A stretch of 6,973 bases of DNA from Nocardioides sp. (GTDB lineage Bacteria; Actinomycetota; Actinomycetes; Propionibacteriales; Nocardioidaceae), in assembly GCA_003519585.1 (NCBI GenBank), contig DOWL01000046.1, positions 7,832-14,804 of the forward strand, written 5' to 3'. How positions within the stretch are numbered: the stretch's first letter is position 1; every line of letters starts with the position of its first letter. A program made the translations under genes and the position numbers. This document shows positions 1-5,749 of this stretch, piece after piece. The notes beneath the pieces are model-generated. The model ran no database searches and was not told the DNA's origin. It saw only the letters and a list, made by a program, of their open reading frames with translations.

Positions 1-1
1 C

Positions 2-406
2 CAGTACGTCCTGCTCACCTCCGAAGGTGAGTTCGGCCAGTGCACGTACAAGACCACCTACCGGCGCTCGGCCACGATCACCGACTTCTCGAAGTCCAAG
101 CGCGGCATCCTCGTCGACACCAGGAAGAGCGGGCTCTGCGGCCCGGGCGGCGCGGACCTCGGCCGCGGCGCCAGCGGCGAGCCGATGATCTTCTTCCACG
201 GCTGGACCTGCCCCGAACTGGGCGGCAACTGCCCGGGCGGCAACGACTACGACCGCAACAACATCTACGGCGCCCAGCGCTCGATGTTCGCCGCGTCGCT
301 CCGGTTCACCAGCCGCAAGGCCCCCAAGATCCGGGCGTACGTCGCGCCGATCCAGGAGCCGCCGGCTCCGCCGCCCACGACCACGGTGCCGCGCCAAGGC
401 CGCTGA
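2..406 (+). CDS. GH43-like glycosidase family protein, C-terminal part only
   Basis: This is the last 134 codons of a gene that begins before the window. It is read in the frame ending at TGA 404-406. The visible part contains a GPGGADL segment (about residues 54-60), then GEPMIFFHGW (about 59-68 region), then YGAQRSMFAASLRF. This order (GPGGA, a buried FxHxW strand, then R-x-M-x-x-A-x-L) resembles the last blades of five-bladed beta-propeller glycosidases of the GH43 type. Such enzymes act on arabinose- or xylose-containing polysaccharides outside the cell. Several cysteines (GQC, GLC, WTC, GNC) fit an exported, disulphide-bonded protein. The chain ends in a Pro/Thr-rich tail (PPAPPPTTTVP), common in secreted actinobacterial proteins. 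The catalytic acids expected of the family would lie upstream, so activity and substrate cannot be judged. A related non-catalytic propeller is an alternative. Confidence 0.55.
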   Translation, partial: QYVLLTSEGEFGQCTYKTTYRRSATITDFSKSKRGILVDTRKSGLCGPGGADLGRGASGEPMIFFHGWTCPELGGNCPGGNDYDRNNIYGAQRSMFAASLRFTSRKAPKIRAYVAPIQEPPAPPPTTTVPRQGR

Positions 407-417
407 CGACAGCGGCC
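398..417. terminator. Perfect 8-bp stem hairpin between convergent genes
   Basis: GGCCGCTG (398-405) is followed by the loop ACGA (406-409) and the exact reverse complement CAGCGGCC (410-417). The left arm contains the first two bases of the TGA stop of the GH43-like gene, and the right arm ends 4 bp before the stop of the EEP gene. There is no T-run on either side, so this would be a U-less, possibly bidirectional terminator of the kind often proposed for high-GC actinobacteria. Position and perfect pairing support it; termination itself is inferred. Confidence 0.5.
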
Positions 418-421
418 GGGC

Positions 422-1579
422 TCACTCCTCCGAGTCGGAGGACGGGTCGGCGGTCGGCGTGGGCTCGGCGCCGGGCGGGAGGTCGCCCAGGGGCTCCTCG
501 GCGACGTAGGCCTGGGCGAAGACGAAGGGGTGGTCGGTGACCCGGCCGGTGATGCCCTGGCTGGCGCTGGTGAACTCCTGCCAGTCGACGCCCGAGCCGA
601 AGATCCAGTCGACGTCCATGCGGTCGGGCGGGCTGCAGCCACCGGAGTAGCTGCCACCGTTGGCCGCCTCGAGGTCGGTCCCGCCGACGATCGGGCAGAA
701 GGCCTCGGCGCGGTCGTTGTAGTCGCCGGTGAAGACCACGGGCGTGCCATCGGCGCTGAGCTCGTTGGCGAGCCGCACCTCGAGGCTGATCGCCGCGGCG
801 CGCCAGCGGGCGTTGTTGCCGTGGCCCTTGGTCGAGGCAGGGTTGTGGGTGTTGAAGAACCACACCTCGCGGCCGGAGTCGATGTTCTTCAGCTTGACCA
901 CGGGACGGCGGATGATCTGGCCGCCGAAGTAGGGGATGCCGATGCTGTTGGCCTCGACCAGCTCCCAGACGTCGGGGTCCCAGGCCAGCGAGTTGCGGAT
1001 CGAGCCGCGGTCGAGGGTCGGCCCGGGGTAGGCGTCCCAGCCGGACAGCGCGCGCATCCGGGAGTACTGAACGTCCTCGAGCTCCTGGAACCCGACCACC
1101 GAGAGGTTGGCCTGCGAGATCAGCGACCACGCCCAGCCCATCCGGGTGTAACCGGAGGCCCAGCCCTTGCGGTTGCCGCCCTTGGCGGTGTGGGAGCTGC
1201 CGAGCACGTTGAAAGTGCCGACCCGGAAGGTGGTCTCGTCGGCCAGCCCACGCCGCAGCCAGGCGAGCGAGCGCTTGAGCTTCTTGGCGTCGCGGACGTT
1301 CTGCGGCGGCACGTCGGTGACGACCGCGGTGGGATCGGCGGACGGCGTGGTGGCGCCGGCGCGGTCCTGGCCGCCCTGGGTGTCGCCCTCGGCGCGCGCG
1401 TCGACGACGCGGGCGTCGGCGGGGACCGCCTGATCGTCGCCGCTGTCGTCGCCGGGCGCACCGATCATCCCGGTCGCGCCACCCACGAACAGGGTCACGA
1501 ACGCGACCACGAGCACCACGGTCGCGACGACTTTGAGGTGACCCACGCGTCGGGACCGGTGCATCGCGTGCTTCGACAC
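422..1579 (-). CDS. Membrane-anchored endonuclease/exonuclease/phosphatase-fold protein
   Basis: A 385-aa protein of the EEP superfamily (DNase I-like, Mg2+-dependent phosphodiesterases and phosphatases). A basic N-terminus (HRSRRVGHLK) precedes a hydrophobic helix at about residues 17-37. A low-complexity Asp/Ala/Pro linker follows to about 95, so the catalytic domain (about 117-358) should lie outside the membrane. The EEP motifs appear in order: FN-V-L (123-126), QE (165-166, metal-binding Glu), N-T-H-N (243-246), G-D-Y-N (285-288), D-x-I/V-D-W-I (322-326) and D-H-P-F (349-352, catalytic His). Cys295 and Cys315 could form a disulphide. The tail is Pro/Asp/Glu-rich. I chose GTG 1579 because GGAGG lies 4 nt upstream and the protein then starts just before the signal-anchor. 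Starts at 1564 (ATG) and 1729 (longer, low-complexity extension) are less likely. The substrate (extracellular nucleic acid, phospholipid or sugar phosphate) cannot be told from sequence. Confidence 0.85.
   Translation of the reverse strand: MSKHAMHRSRRVGHLKVVATVVLVVAFVTLFVGGATGMIGAPGDDSGDDQAVPADARVVDARAEGDTQGGQDRAGATTPSADPTAVVTDVPPQNVRDAKKLKRSLAWLRRGLADETTFRVGTFNVLGSSHTAKGGNRKGWASGYTRMGWAWSLISQANLSVVGFQELEDVQYSRMRALSGWDAYPGPTLDRGSIRNSLAWDPDVWELVEANSIGIPYFGGQIIRRPVVKLKNIDSGREVWFFNTHNPASTKGHGNNARWRAAAISLEVRLANELSADGTPVVFTGDYNDRAEAFCPIVGGTDLEAANGGSYSGGCSPPDRMDVDWIFGSGVDWQEFTSASQGITGRVTDHPFVFAQAYVAEEPLGDLPPGAEPTPTADPSSDSEE
426..442. repeat. Perfect inverted repeat in the last codons of the EEP gene
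   Basis: TCCTCCGA (426-433), one central base, then TCGGAGGA (435-442): 8-bp arms, fully complementary. It encodes the final Ser-Asp-Ser-Glu-Glu codons of the leftward gene. Together with the hairpin at 398-417 it forms a double palindrome at the convergent junction. It may add to termination or mRNA 3'-end stability, or may be a by-product of GC-rich acidic codons. Confidence 0.35.
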
Positions 1580-1582
1580 GGT

Positions 1583-1588
1583 CCCTCC
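1583..1588 (-). promoter_or_regulatory. Ribosome binding site deciding the EEP start
   Basis: On the minus strand GGAGGG lies 3-4 nt before the GTG at 1579. It is the only strong Shine-Dalgarno match near the candidate starts of this gene, and it favours GTG 1579 over the ATG 15 nt further in, which would be about 19 nt away. Confidence 0.55.
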
Positions 1589-1646
1589 AGGTCCCAGTTC
1601 GCGGCGGCCCGAGATGGGGCCCCGCACGACGAATTCCGGCCTGGTT

Positions 1647-1652
1647 AGGGTA
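1647..1652 (-). promoter_or_regulatory. Possible -10 element for the EEP gene
   Basis: TACCCT on the minus strand fits the actinobacterial TANNNT -10 pattern and would give a leader of about 60 nt before GTG 1579. A TTGAGA (1678-1673) lies upstream, but the 20-bp spacing is longer than usual, so this is only a weak candidate. Confidence 0.25.
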
Positions 1653-1732
1653 CCCCGGTCTGGGCCACCCGGTCTCAATCTTGCGCTTTCCGGCCAGCGG
1701 CTCTGTTGCGTCGGCGGAGCGCTCCGCACCGG

Positions 1733-1738
1733 TAGCGT
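1733..1738 (+). promoter_or_regulatory. -10-like TAGCGT for a leaderless MgtE-like mRNA
   Basis: TAGCGT is followed by only six bases (gaccgc) before GTG 1745. That places the predicted transcription start on or next to the start codon. No Shine-Dalgarno is visible upstream of the GTG. A TTGCGT at 1706-1711 is the nearest -35-like hexamer, but its 21-bp spacing is poor. Confidence 0.5.
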
Positions 1739-1744
1739 GACCGC

Positions 1745-2992
1745 GTGAGCACGACCCCCGTCCGCGTGTACGCCGCCCGTCTGGTCGGCCTACCGATCTT
1801 CGACCCGCAGGGGGACCAGGTCGGCAAGGTGCGCGATCTGGTGGTGGCGATCCGCTCCGAGGGCAGCCAGCCGCGGGTGCTCGGCATGGTCGGTGAGGTC
1901 TTCGGGCGGCGCCGCATCTTCGTCCCGATGACCCGGGTCACCAACATCGACTCCGGGCAGGTCTACACGACCGGACTGCTCAACATGCGCAGGTTCGAGC
2001 AGCGCTCGACCGAGACATTGGTGGTCGGACAGCTCTTCGACCGCTCGGTGACCATCACCGCGTCGGGCGTGACCGGGACGATCTACGACGTCGGGATGGA
2101 GCAGGCCCGCAACCGCGACTGGGTCCTGAGCCGGATCGCGATCCGCGAGCCCGCCAAGGGGCTGCGCCGGCGCGGCCAGACGCACGTGGTCGAGTGGGGT
2201 GAGGTGCAGGGGCTGACGCGCCGCGAGCCCACCCAGGGCGCGACCCAGCTCATCCAGGCGCTCAACGAGCTCCGCCCCGCCGACGCGGCCAGCGTGATCC
2301 ACGATCTGCCCCCCGAGCGGCGTACCGCCGTCGTGGCGGCCCTGACCGACGAGCGGCTGGCCGACGTCCTCGAGGAGCTCCCCGAGGAGGATCAGGTCGA
2401 GATCCTGGGCCTGCTGGACGGCGAGCGCGCTGCCGACGTGCTGGAGGAGATGGACCCCGACGACGCGGCCGACCTGATCGCCGAGCTGCCCCCCGAGACC
2501 GCGGAGACATTGCTCCAGCTGATGGAGCCGGACGAGGCCGAGGACGTCAAGCGGCTCATGTCGTACGTCGAGAACACCGCCGGCGCGATGATGACCTCCG
2601 AGCCGGTGATCCTGGGCCCCGACGCGACGGTCGCCGATGCCCTGGCCCATGTCCGCAACCCCGACCTCACCCCGGCGCTGGCGGCGCTGGTCTACGTCTG
2701 CCGCCCACCGCTGGAGACCCCCACCGGGCGGTTCCTCGGCGTCGCCCACATCCAGCGGCTGCTGCGCGAACCACCCTCGACGCTGGTCGCTGGTGCGCTC
2801 GACGAGTCGATGGAAAACCTGCGCCCTGAGGCGACCATCGACGAGGTGGCGGCCCATCTGGCGACGTACAACCTGGTGGCGGCGCCGGTGGTCGACGAGA
2901 ACAGCCACCTCCTCGGCGCGGTGACCGTCGACGACCTGCTCGACCACATGCTGCCCGAGAACTGGCGGGACCGGGCGGTGCGCCATGGCTGA
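1745..2992 (+). CDS. Pore-less MgtE-like protein: PRC-barrel-like, MgtE_N and CBS domains
   Basis: A 415-aa, apparently soluble protein. Residues about 8-160 contain PRC-barrel-like strands (LVGLPIFDPQGDQVGKVRDL and a second region around GTIYDVGMEQ). Residues about 170-275 form the acidic helical MgtE_N superhelix, with repeated motifs such as ADVLEEL, ADVLEEMDPDDAADLIAEL and AETLLQLM. The hallmark junction Y-x-E-N-T-A-G-A-M-M-T-S-E is at 274-286. Two CBS-type segments follow (about 283-340 and 346-405; the second ends LGAVTVDDLLDHM). In true MgtE, N and CBS domains sense cytosolic Mg2+ and gate a five-helix channel. No such membrane domain follows here, since the gene stops soon after CBS2. 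A role as Mg2+/nucleotide sensor or regulator is inferred, and transport by this protein alone is unlikely. The stop overlaps the start of the DUF1003 gene, implying co-translation. GTG 1745 fits the leaderless promoter immediately upstream. Confidence 0.88.
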   Translation: MSTTPVRVYAARLVGLPIFDPQGDQVGKVRDLVVAIRSEGSQPRVLGMVGEVFGRRRIFVPMTRVTNIDSGQVYTTGLLNMRRFEQRSTETLVVGQLFDRSVTITASGVTGTIYDVGMEQARNRDWVLSRIAIREPAKGLRRRGQTHVVEWGEVQGLTRREPTQGATQLIQALNELRPADAASVIHDLPPERRTAVVAALTDERLADVLEELPEEDQVEILGLLDGERAADVLEEMDPDDAADLIAELPPETAETLLQLMEPDEAEDVKRLMSYVENTAGAMMTSEPVILGPDATVADALAHVRNPDLTPALAALVYVCRPPLETPTGRFLGVAHIQRLLREPPSTLVAGALDESMENLRPEATIDEVAAHLATYNLVAAPVVDENSHLLGAVTVDDLLDHMLPENWRDRAVRHG

Positions 2993-3530
2993 CTCGACCG
3001 CACGCCGCAGCCGGCTCGACACTCCGCGCGACGTACGCCGGCAGCTGGTGCGCCGGCCCTCGCGCGACTCCGACCGGTTCGGCGTCTTCGCGGAACAGTT
3101 CGCGCGGTTCATGGGCACCGCGACCTTCCTGATCTACATGACGCTCTTCGTCGTCGCGTGGATCGCCTGGAACGTCCTGGCGCCCGACGACCTGCAGTTC
3201 GACTCCTTCCCGTTCATCTTCCTCACGCTGATGCTCTCCTTGCAGGCGTCGTACGCTGCCCCGCTGATCCTGCTCGCCCAGAACCGCCAGGAGGCCCGCG
3301 ACCGGGTGATCGCCGAGCAGGACCGGCAGGCCGATGCCCGGGCGCACGCGGACATGGAGTTCCTGGCCCGCGAGGTGGCCTCCCTGCGGATGGCCGTCGG
3401 CGAGGTCGCGACCCGCGACTTCCTCCGCTCGGAGCTGCGTGCACTGCTCGGCGACCTCGAAGAACGATCCGAGCGGCCCGACCGCTCCGAAGACCGCTCA
3501 GAGGGGACCGACGAGCCCGCCGCGGGGTGA
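2985..3530 (+). CDS. DUF1003 family two-helix membrane protein
   Basis: 181 aa. A basic N-terminal region (about 1-30) precedes two membrane helices at about 44-65 (TATFLIYMTLFVVAWIAWN) and 74-98 (FPFIFLTLMLSLQASYAAPLILL). The conserved AQNRQEARDR stretch follows, which is characteristic of DUF1003. The remaining 80 residues are charged and helical, probably a cytoplasmic coiled coil (about 100-160), ending in an Arg/Ser/Glu/Asp-rich low-complexity tail with repeated RSE motifs. The ATG lies inside the last codons of the MgtE-like gene (8-bp overlap, different frame) and has only a weak purine stretch upstream. It is therefore probably translated by coupling. Function is unknown for the family. 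The tight pairing suggests it is the membrane partner of the pore-less MgtE-like protein. Family assignment is firm; the partnership is inference. Confidence 0.88.
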   Translation: MADSTARRSRLDTPRDVRRQLVRRPSRDSDRFGVFAEQFARFMGTATFLIYMTLFVVAWIAWNVLAPDDLQFDSFPFIFLTLMLSLQASYAAPLILLAQNRQEARDRVIAEQDRQADARAHADMEFLAREVASLRMAVGEVATRDFLRSELRALLGDLEERSERPDRSEDRSEGTDEPAAG

Positions 3531-3550
3531 CCGGGGCAACAGCGGAGAAG

Positions 3551-3592
3551 AGGGAGGCCCACGTGCTCTCATCTAGGCTGGCCCCATCATGA
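3551..3592 (+). promoter_or_regulatory. Possible 9-codon leader ORF coupled to mrp
   Basis: AGGGAGG (3551-3557) lies 5 nt before a GTG at 3563. That GTG opens a 9-codon frame (VLSSRLAPS) ending at TGA 3590-3592. The TGA overlaps the mrp start codon as ATGA. The Shine-Dalgarno is too far (31 nt) from the mrp ATG to serve it directly. This could be a translationally coupled leader peptide, or chance, because a -10-like hexamer inside the same stretch suggests transcription may begin downstream of it. Confidence 0.22.
3574..3579 (+). promoter_or_regulatory. -10-like TAGGCT for mrp
   Basis: TAGGCT ends 9 nt before the mrp ATG at 3589, so the predicted transcript would carry a leader of only about 0-3 nt. 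It is the same hexamer found before tatB. No clear -35 is visible at 16-19 bp upstream. Confidence 0.45.
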
Positions 3593-4752
3593 GCAACCCC
3601 CTCATCGAGCAGGTGCGCAGCGCGCTCGGCACCGTGCACGACCCCGAGATCAAGCGCCCGATCACCGACCTCGGGATGGTCGACTCGATCGAGGTCGACG
3701 ACGCAGGCCTGGTTCGGCTGACCGTGCTCCTCACCGTGGCGGGCTGCCCGCTCAAGGACACCATCAACCGCGACGTCAACGCGGCCGTGCGGGCCGTCGA
3801 GGGGGTGCGCGATGTCGACCTCACCCTCGGCGTCATGTCGGCCGAGCAGCGCGCCGGGCTCAAGGAGCTGCTGAGCGACGGCAAGGCCCAGCGCGAGATC
3901 ACTTTCGCGCAACCCGGGTCACTGACCAAGGTCTTCGCCATCGCCTCCGGGAAGGGCGGGGTCGGGAAGTCGTCGGTGACCGTCAACCTCGCCCTGGCGA
4001 TGGCGGCCGACGGGCTCAAGGTCGGCGTGGTCGACGCCGACATCTACGGCCACTCGGTGCCGGCGATGCTCGGCGTGGCCGACGCCCGACCGACCCAGGT
4101 CGAAGACCTCATCATGCCGGTGCCGACTTCCTCGGGGGTCTCGGTCATCTCGATCGGCATGCTCAAGCCGCGCCGCGACCAGGTGGTCGCGTGGCGCGGG
4201 CCGATGCTCGACCGCGCGCTCGTCCAGATGCTCGCCGACGTCTATTGGGGCGACCTCGACGTGCTGCTGCTCGACCTTCCGCCCGGCACCGGTGACGTGG
4301 CGATCTCGCTCGGCCAGCACCTGCCGGGCGCCGAGGTCGTCGTGGTGACCACGCCGCAGGAGGCGGCGGCCGAGGTCGCCGAGCGGGCCGGCACGATGGC
4401 CTCGATGATGCACCAGCGGGTCGTGGGTGTCGTCGAGAACATGTCCTACCTGCCCTGCCCCCACTGCACCCCGGCGGGCAACGAACACCGACTCGAGATC
4501 TTCGGCTCCGGTGGTGGCGCCCGCGTCGCCGAGACGCTGTCGCGGCGGTTCGGGTACGACGTGCCCGTGCTCGGCCAGGTGCCCCTCGACCTGTCCCTGC
4601 GCGAGGGCGGTGACCTTGGCAGGCCGATCGTCGACTCCGACCCCGACTCCCCCGCGGCCGTCGTACTCCGCTCCGTCGCCTCCTCGTTGGCCGGCCGCGG
4701 CCGCGGCTTGGCCGGGATGCAGCTCGGGCTGACGCCCGCGGGCCGGCTCTAG
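3589..4752 (+). CDS. mrp: Mrp/ApbC iron-sulfur cluster carrier ATPase
   Basis: 387 aa, normal length for an actinobacterial Mrp. Residues about 4-82 are a MIP18/DUF59 domain (HDPEIKRPITDLGMV; AGCPL with Cys53). The rest is a P-loop NTPase of the Mrp/NBP35 (MinD/ParA-like) class. It has the deviant Walker A GKGGVGKS at 121-128, DADIYGHS at 150-157, the switch/Walker B region DLPPGTGD at 229-236, and the family's CxxC at Cys290/Cys293, which in homologues bridges a 4Fe-4S cluster between two subunits. The protein binds and delivers Fe-S clusters in the cytoplasm, driven by ATP. ATG 3589 gives a standard N-terminus. A 58-bp gap with its own -10-like hexamer separates it from the DUF1003 gene, so it may be transcribed separately. 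Its TAG stop forms the start of the predicted tatB -10. Confidence 0.96.
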   Translation: MSNPLIEQVRSALGTVHDPEIKRPITDLGMVDSIEVDDAGLVRLTVLLTVAGCPLKDTINRDVNAAVRAVEGVRDVDLTLGVMSAEQRAGLKELLSDGKAQREITFAQPGSLTKVFAIASGKGGVGKSSVTVNLALAMAADGLKVGVVDADIYGHSVPAMLGVADARPTQVEDLIMPVPTSSGVSVISIGMLKPRRDQVVAWRGPMLDRALVQMLADVYWGDLDVLLLDLPPGTGDVAISLGQHLPGAEVVVVTTPQEAAAEVAERAGTMASMMHQRVVGVVENMSYLPCPHCTPAGNEHRLEIFGSGGGARVAETLSRRFGYDVPVLGQVPLDLSLREGGDLGRPIVDSDPDSPAAVVLRSVASSLAGRGRGLAGMQLGLTPAGRL

Positions 4753-4755
4753 GCT
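4750..4755 (+). promoter_or_regulatory. -10-like TAGGCT for leaderless tatB, overlapping the mrp stop
   Basis: TAGGCT begins with the TAG stop codon of mrp (4750-4752) and is followed by exactly six bases before the tatB ATG at 4762. CTGACG at 4729-4734 resembles a -35, but the 15-bp spacing is short. No Shine-Dalgarno lies before the ATG, so an mRNA starting at the A of the ATG is the simplest reading. Confidence 0.5.
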
Positions 4756-4761
4756 CGGCGC

Positions 4762-5094
4762 ATGTTCGGGATCGGTCTACCTGAGCTCGCCGTCATCATG
4801 TTGGTGGCGGTGCTGGTCTTCGGTCCCGACAAGCTCCCCGATCTCGCCCGCCAGGCCGGCCAGCTTCTCCGGCAGGCCAAGAAGTTCGCCGACTCCGCCC
4901 GTGACGAGCTGCGCGAGGAGCTCGGCCCCGAGTTCGCCGACCTCGAGCTGCGCGACCTCGACCCGCGCACCATCGTGCGCAAGCACATCATCGAGGCGAT
5001 GAACGACGCCGAGACCGAGGCCAAGCCCAAGCGCAAGGGGCTCAAGCCTCTCAAGGAGGGCGAGCTGCCGCCCTACGACCTCGAGGCCACGTGA
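4762..5094 (+). CDS. tatB: Sec-independent protein translocase protein TatB
   Basis: 110 aa with the TatA/TatB architecture: a short N-out stretch, one membrane helix at about 5-20 (GLPELAVIMLVAVLVF), the Gly21-Pro22 hinge, then an amphipathic helix (about 25-52) and a charged tail rich in Lys/Glu. Glu at position 8 and the PDKLPDLAR start of the amphipathic helix fit TatB better than TatA. TatB forms the signal-peptide receptor with TatC and passes folded twin-arginine substrates to TatA oligomers. The tatA and tatC genes are not in this window, as is usual in actinobacteria where tatB stands alone. It follows mrp by 9 bp and converges with the DUF4234 gene, 10 bp away. Confidence 0.92.
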   Translation: MFGIGLPELAVIMLVAVLVFGPDKLPDLARQAGQLLRQAKKFADSARDELREELGPEFADLELRDLDPRTIVRKHIIEAMNDAETEAKPKRKGLKPLKEGELPPYDLEAT

Positions 5095-5104
5095 GGGCGG
5101 ACGG

Positions 5105-5602
5105 TCAGCCCTGGGCCCCCAGCGAGCGCCAGTAGTCGTTGAGGGCGCCGTTGGTCTTGACGAACCAGACGATCAGGCCCACGAAGAAGAACCAGCCCAG
5201 CAACAGCGCCCACAGACCGGTCATCGCGCTCACCGGCTTGGCCTGACCCCGCCGCTCGTAGAGCCTGCCGACCTCGTTGGAGTTGAGGAACGGCATCACG
5301 ATGCCCACGAAGATCGCGAGGACCAGCGCAAGCCCACCGCCGATCCCGTCGCCGGTGTGCCGCTTCATCTCGTCGTGGGTCGCGTAGTACCAGTACCAGC
5401 TGTAGAAGCCGAGCGTCACGATCGTGAGCAGGAAGCAGGTCCCGGTGCTCCGGATCTTGCCCAGCGGCGCCGGGCCCACCGCACCGGCGTACGCCGGAAC
5501 GGCCGCGCCGACCGGCATCGGGGGTGCCGCGGGCGCGGGCGGGGGTGCCACCGGCTGGCTCTGGTCGTCGACGTTGGGTGCGGGCTCGTTGGCGTCGGTC
5601 AC
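5105..5602 (-). CDS. DUF4234 family membrane protein with Pro/Ala-rich N-terminus
   Basis: 165 aa. Residues 1-48 are a disordered Pro/Ala/Gln-rich cytoplasmic-type segment (PVAPPPAPAAPP). Three hydrophobic helices follow at about 55-73 (CFLLTIVTLGFYSWYWYY), 88-106 and 128-148. The pattern T-x-G-F-Y-S-W-Y-W-Y, a hydrophilic segment with T-H-D-E-M, and NSNEVGRLYE between helices 2 and 3 match DUF4234, whose function is unknown. GTG 5602 is chosen because a TAGCCT hexamer lies 7 nt upstream and no Shine-Dalgarno is present. The bases just before the start are CCTCC-type on the coding strand, the opposite of a ribosome site. It is convergent with tatB, so membership in a Tat-related unit is not implied. 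Confidence 0.8.
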   Translation of the reverse strand: MTDANEPAPNVDDQSQPVAPPPAPAAPPMPVGAAVPAYAGAVGPAPLGKIRSTGTCFLLTIVTLGFYSWYWYYATHDEMKRHTGDGIGGGLALVLAIFVGIVMPFLNSNEVGRLYERRGQAKPVSAMTGLWALLLGWFFFVGLIVWFVKTNGALNDYWRSLGAQG

Positions 5603-5609
5603 GCGCAGG

Positions 5610-5615
5610 AGGCTA
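5610..5615 (-). promoter_or_regulatory. -10-like TAGCCT for the DUF4234 gene
   Basis: On the minus strand TAGCCT is followed by seven bases before GTG 5602, again the geometry of a leaderless transcript. No good -35 can be seen upstream. Confidence 0.42.
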
Positions 5616-5666
5616 TCCGGCTCGGTGGGTCAGCCGGACCGACATCGCACGGCGAGTTGCGCGAGA

Positions 5667-5700
5667 GCGCCCGCCGGCCGAAGCGCCGGGGCGCGGGCGC
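5667..5700. terminator. Nested GC-rich hairpin downstream of the Sm-like gene
   Basis: GCGCCCGC (5667-5674) pairs with GCGGGCGC (5693-5700), and inside it CGGC (5675-5678) pairs with GCCG (5685-5688). It starts 50 nt past the stop of the leftward Sm-like gene and lies upstream of the DUF4234 promoter, so it could end that transcript. No T-run is present, and GC-rich DNA makes such pairings easily by chance. The rest of the 134-bp gap (5616-5749) shows nothing else I can support. Confidence 0.3.
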
Positions 5701-5749
5701 GAGCAGCCAACTGTGCCTCCGTGGTCGAGCCCCGTGCGCTCGATGCACA

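Noticed and set aside
530..1648. Long open frame (372 codons) on the plus strand opposite the EEP gene
   Set aside because: It is Val/Gly/Ala/Asp-rich with no recognisable motif and mirrors the third-position GC bias of the EEP gene, which has complete catalytic motifs.
1580..1729. Longer N-terminus for the EEP gene from 1729
   Set aside because: The extra 50 residues are low complexity, would place the membrane anchor mid-chain, and lack a ribosome site. GTG 1579 has GGAGG.
1580..1744. Possible Mg2+ (M-box-type) riboswitch before the MgtE-like gene
   Set aside because: The predicted transcript starts at the start codon, the space is only 165 bp shared with a divergent gene, and no multi-helix architecture is apparent by eye.
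1790..3118. 442-codon open frame on the minus strand opposite the MgtE-like and DUF1003 genes
   Set aside because: It has a His/Arg/Gly-rich low-complexity composition, spans two genuine genes, and has no domain signal. It is a GC-driven shadow frame.
3158..3592. 144-codon frame across DUF1003 and the mrp leader region
   Set aside because: It is mostly a shadow of the DUF1003 gene. Only its last nine codons, with their own Shine-Dalgarno, deserve a note.
3919..4488. Minus-strand open frame opposite mrp
   Set aside because: It is Asp/His/Arg-rich without any motif, and mrp is unambiguous on the other strand.
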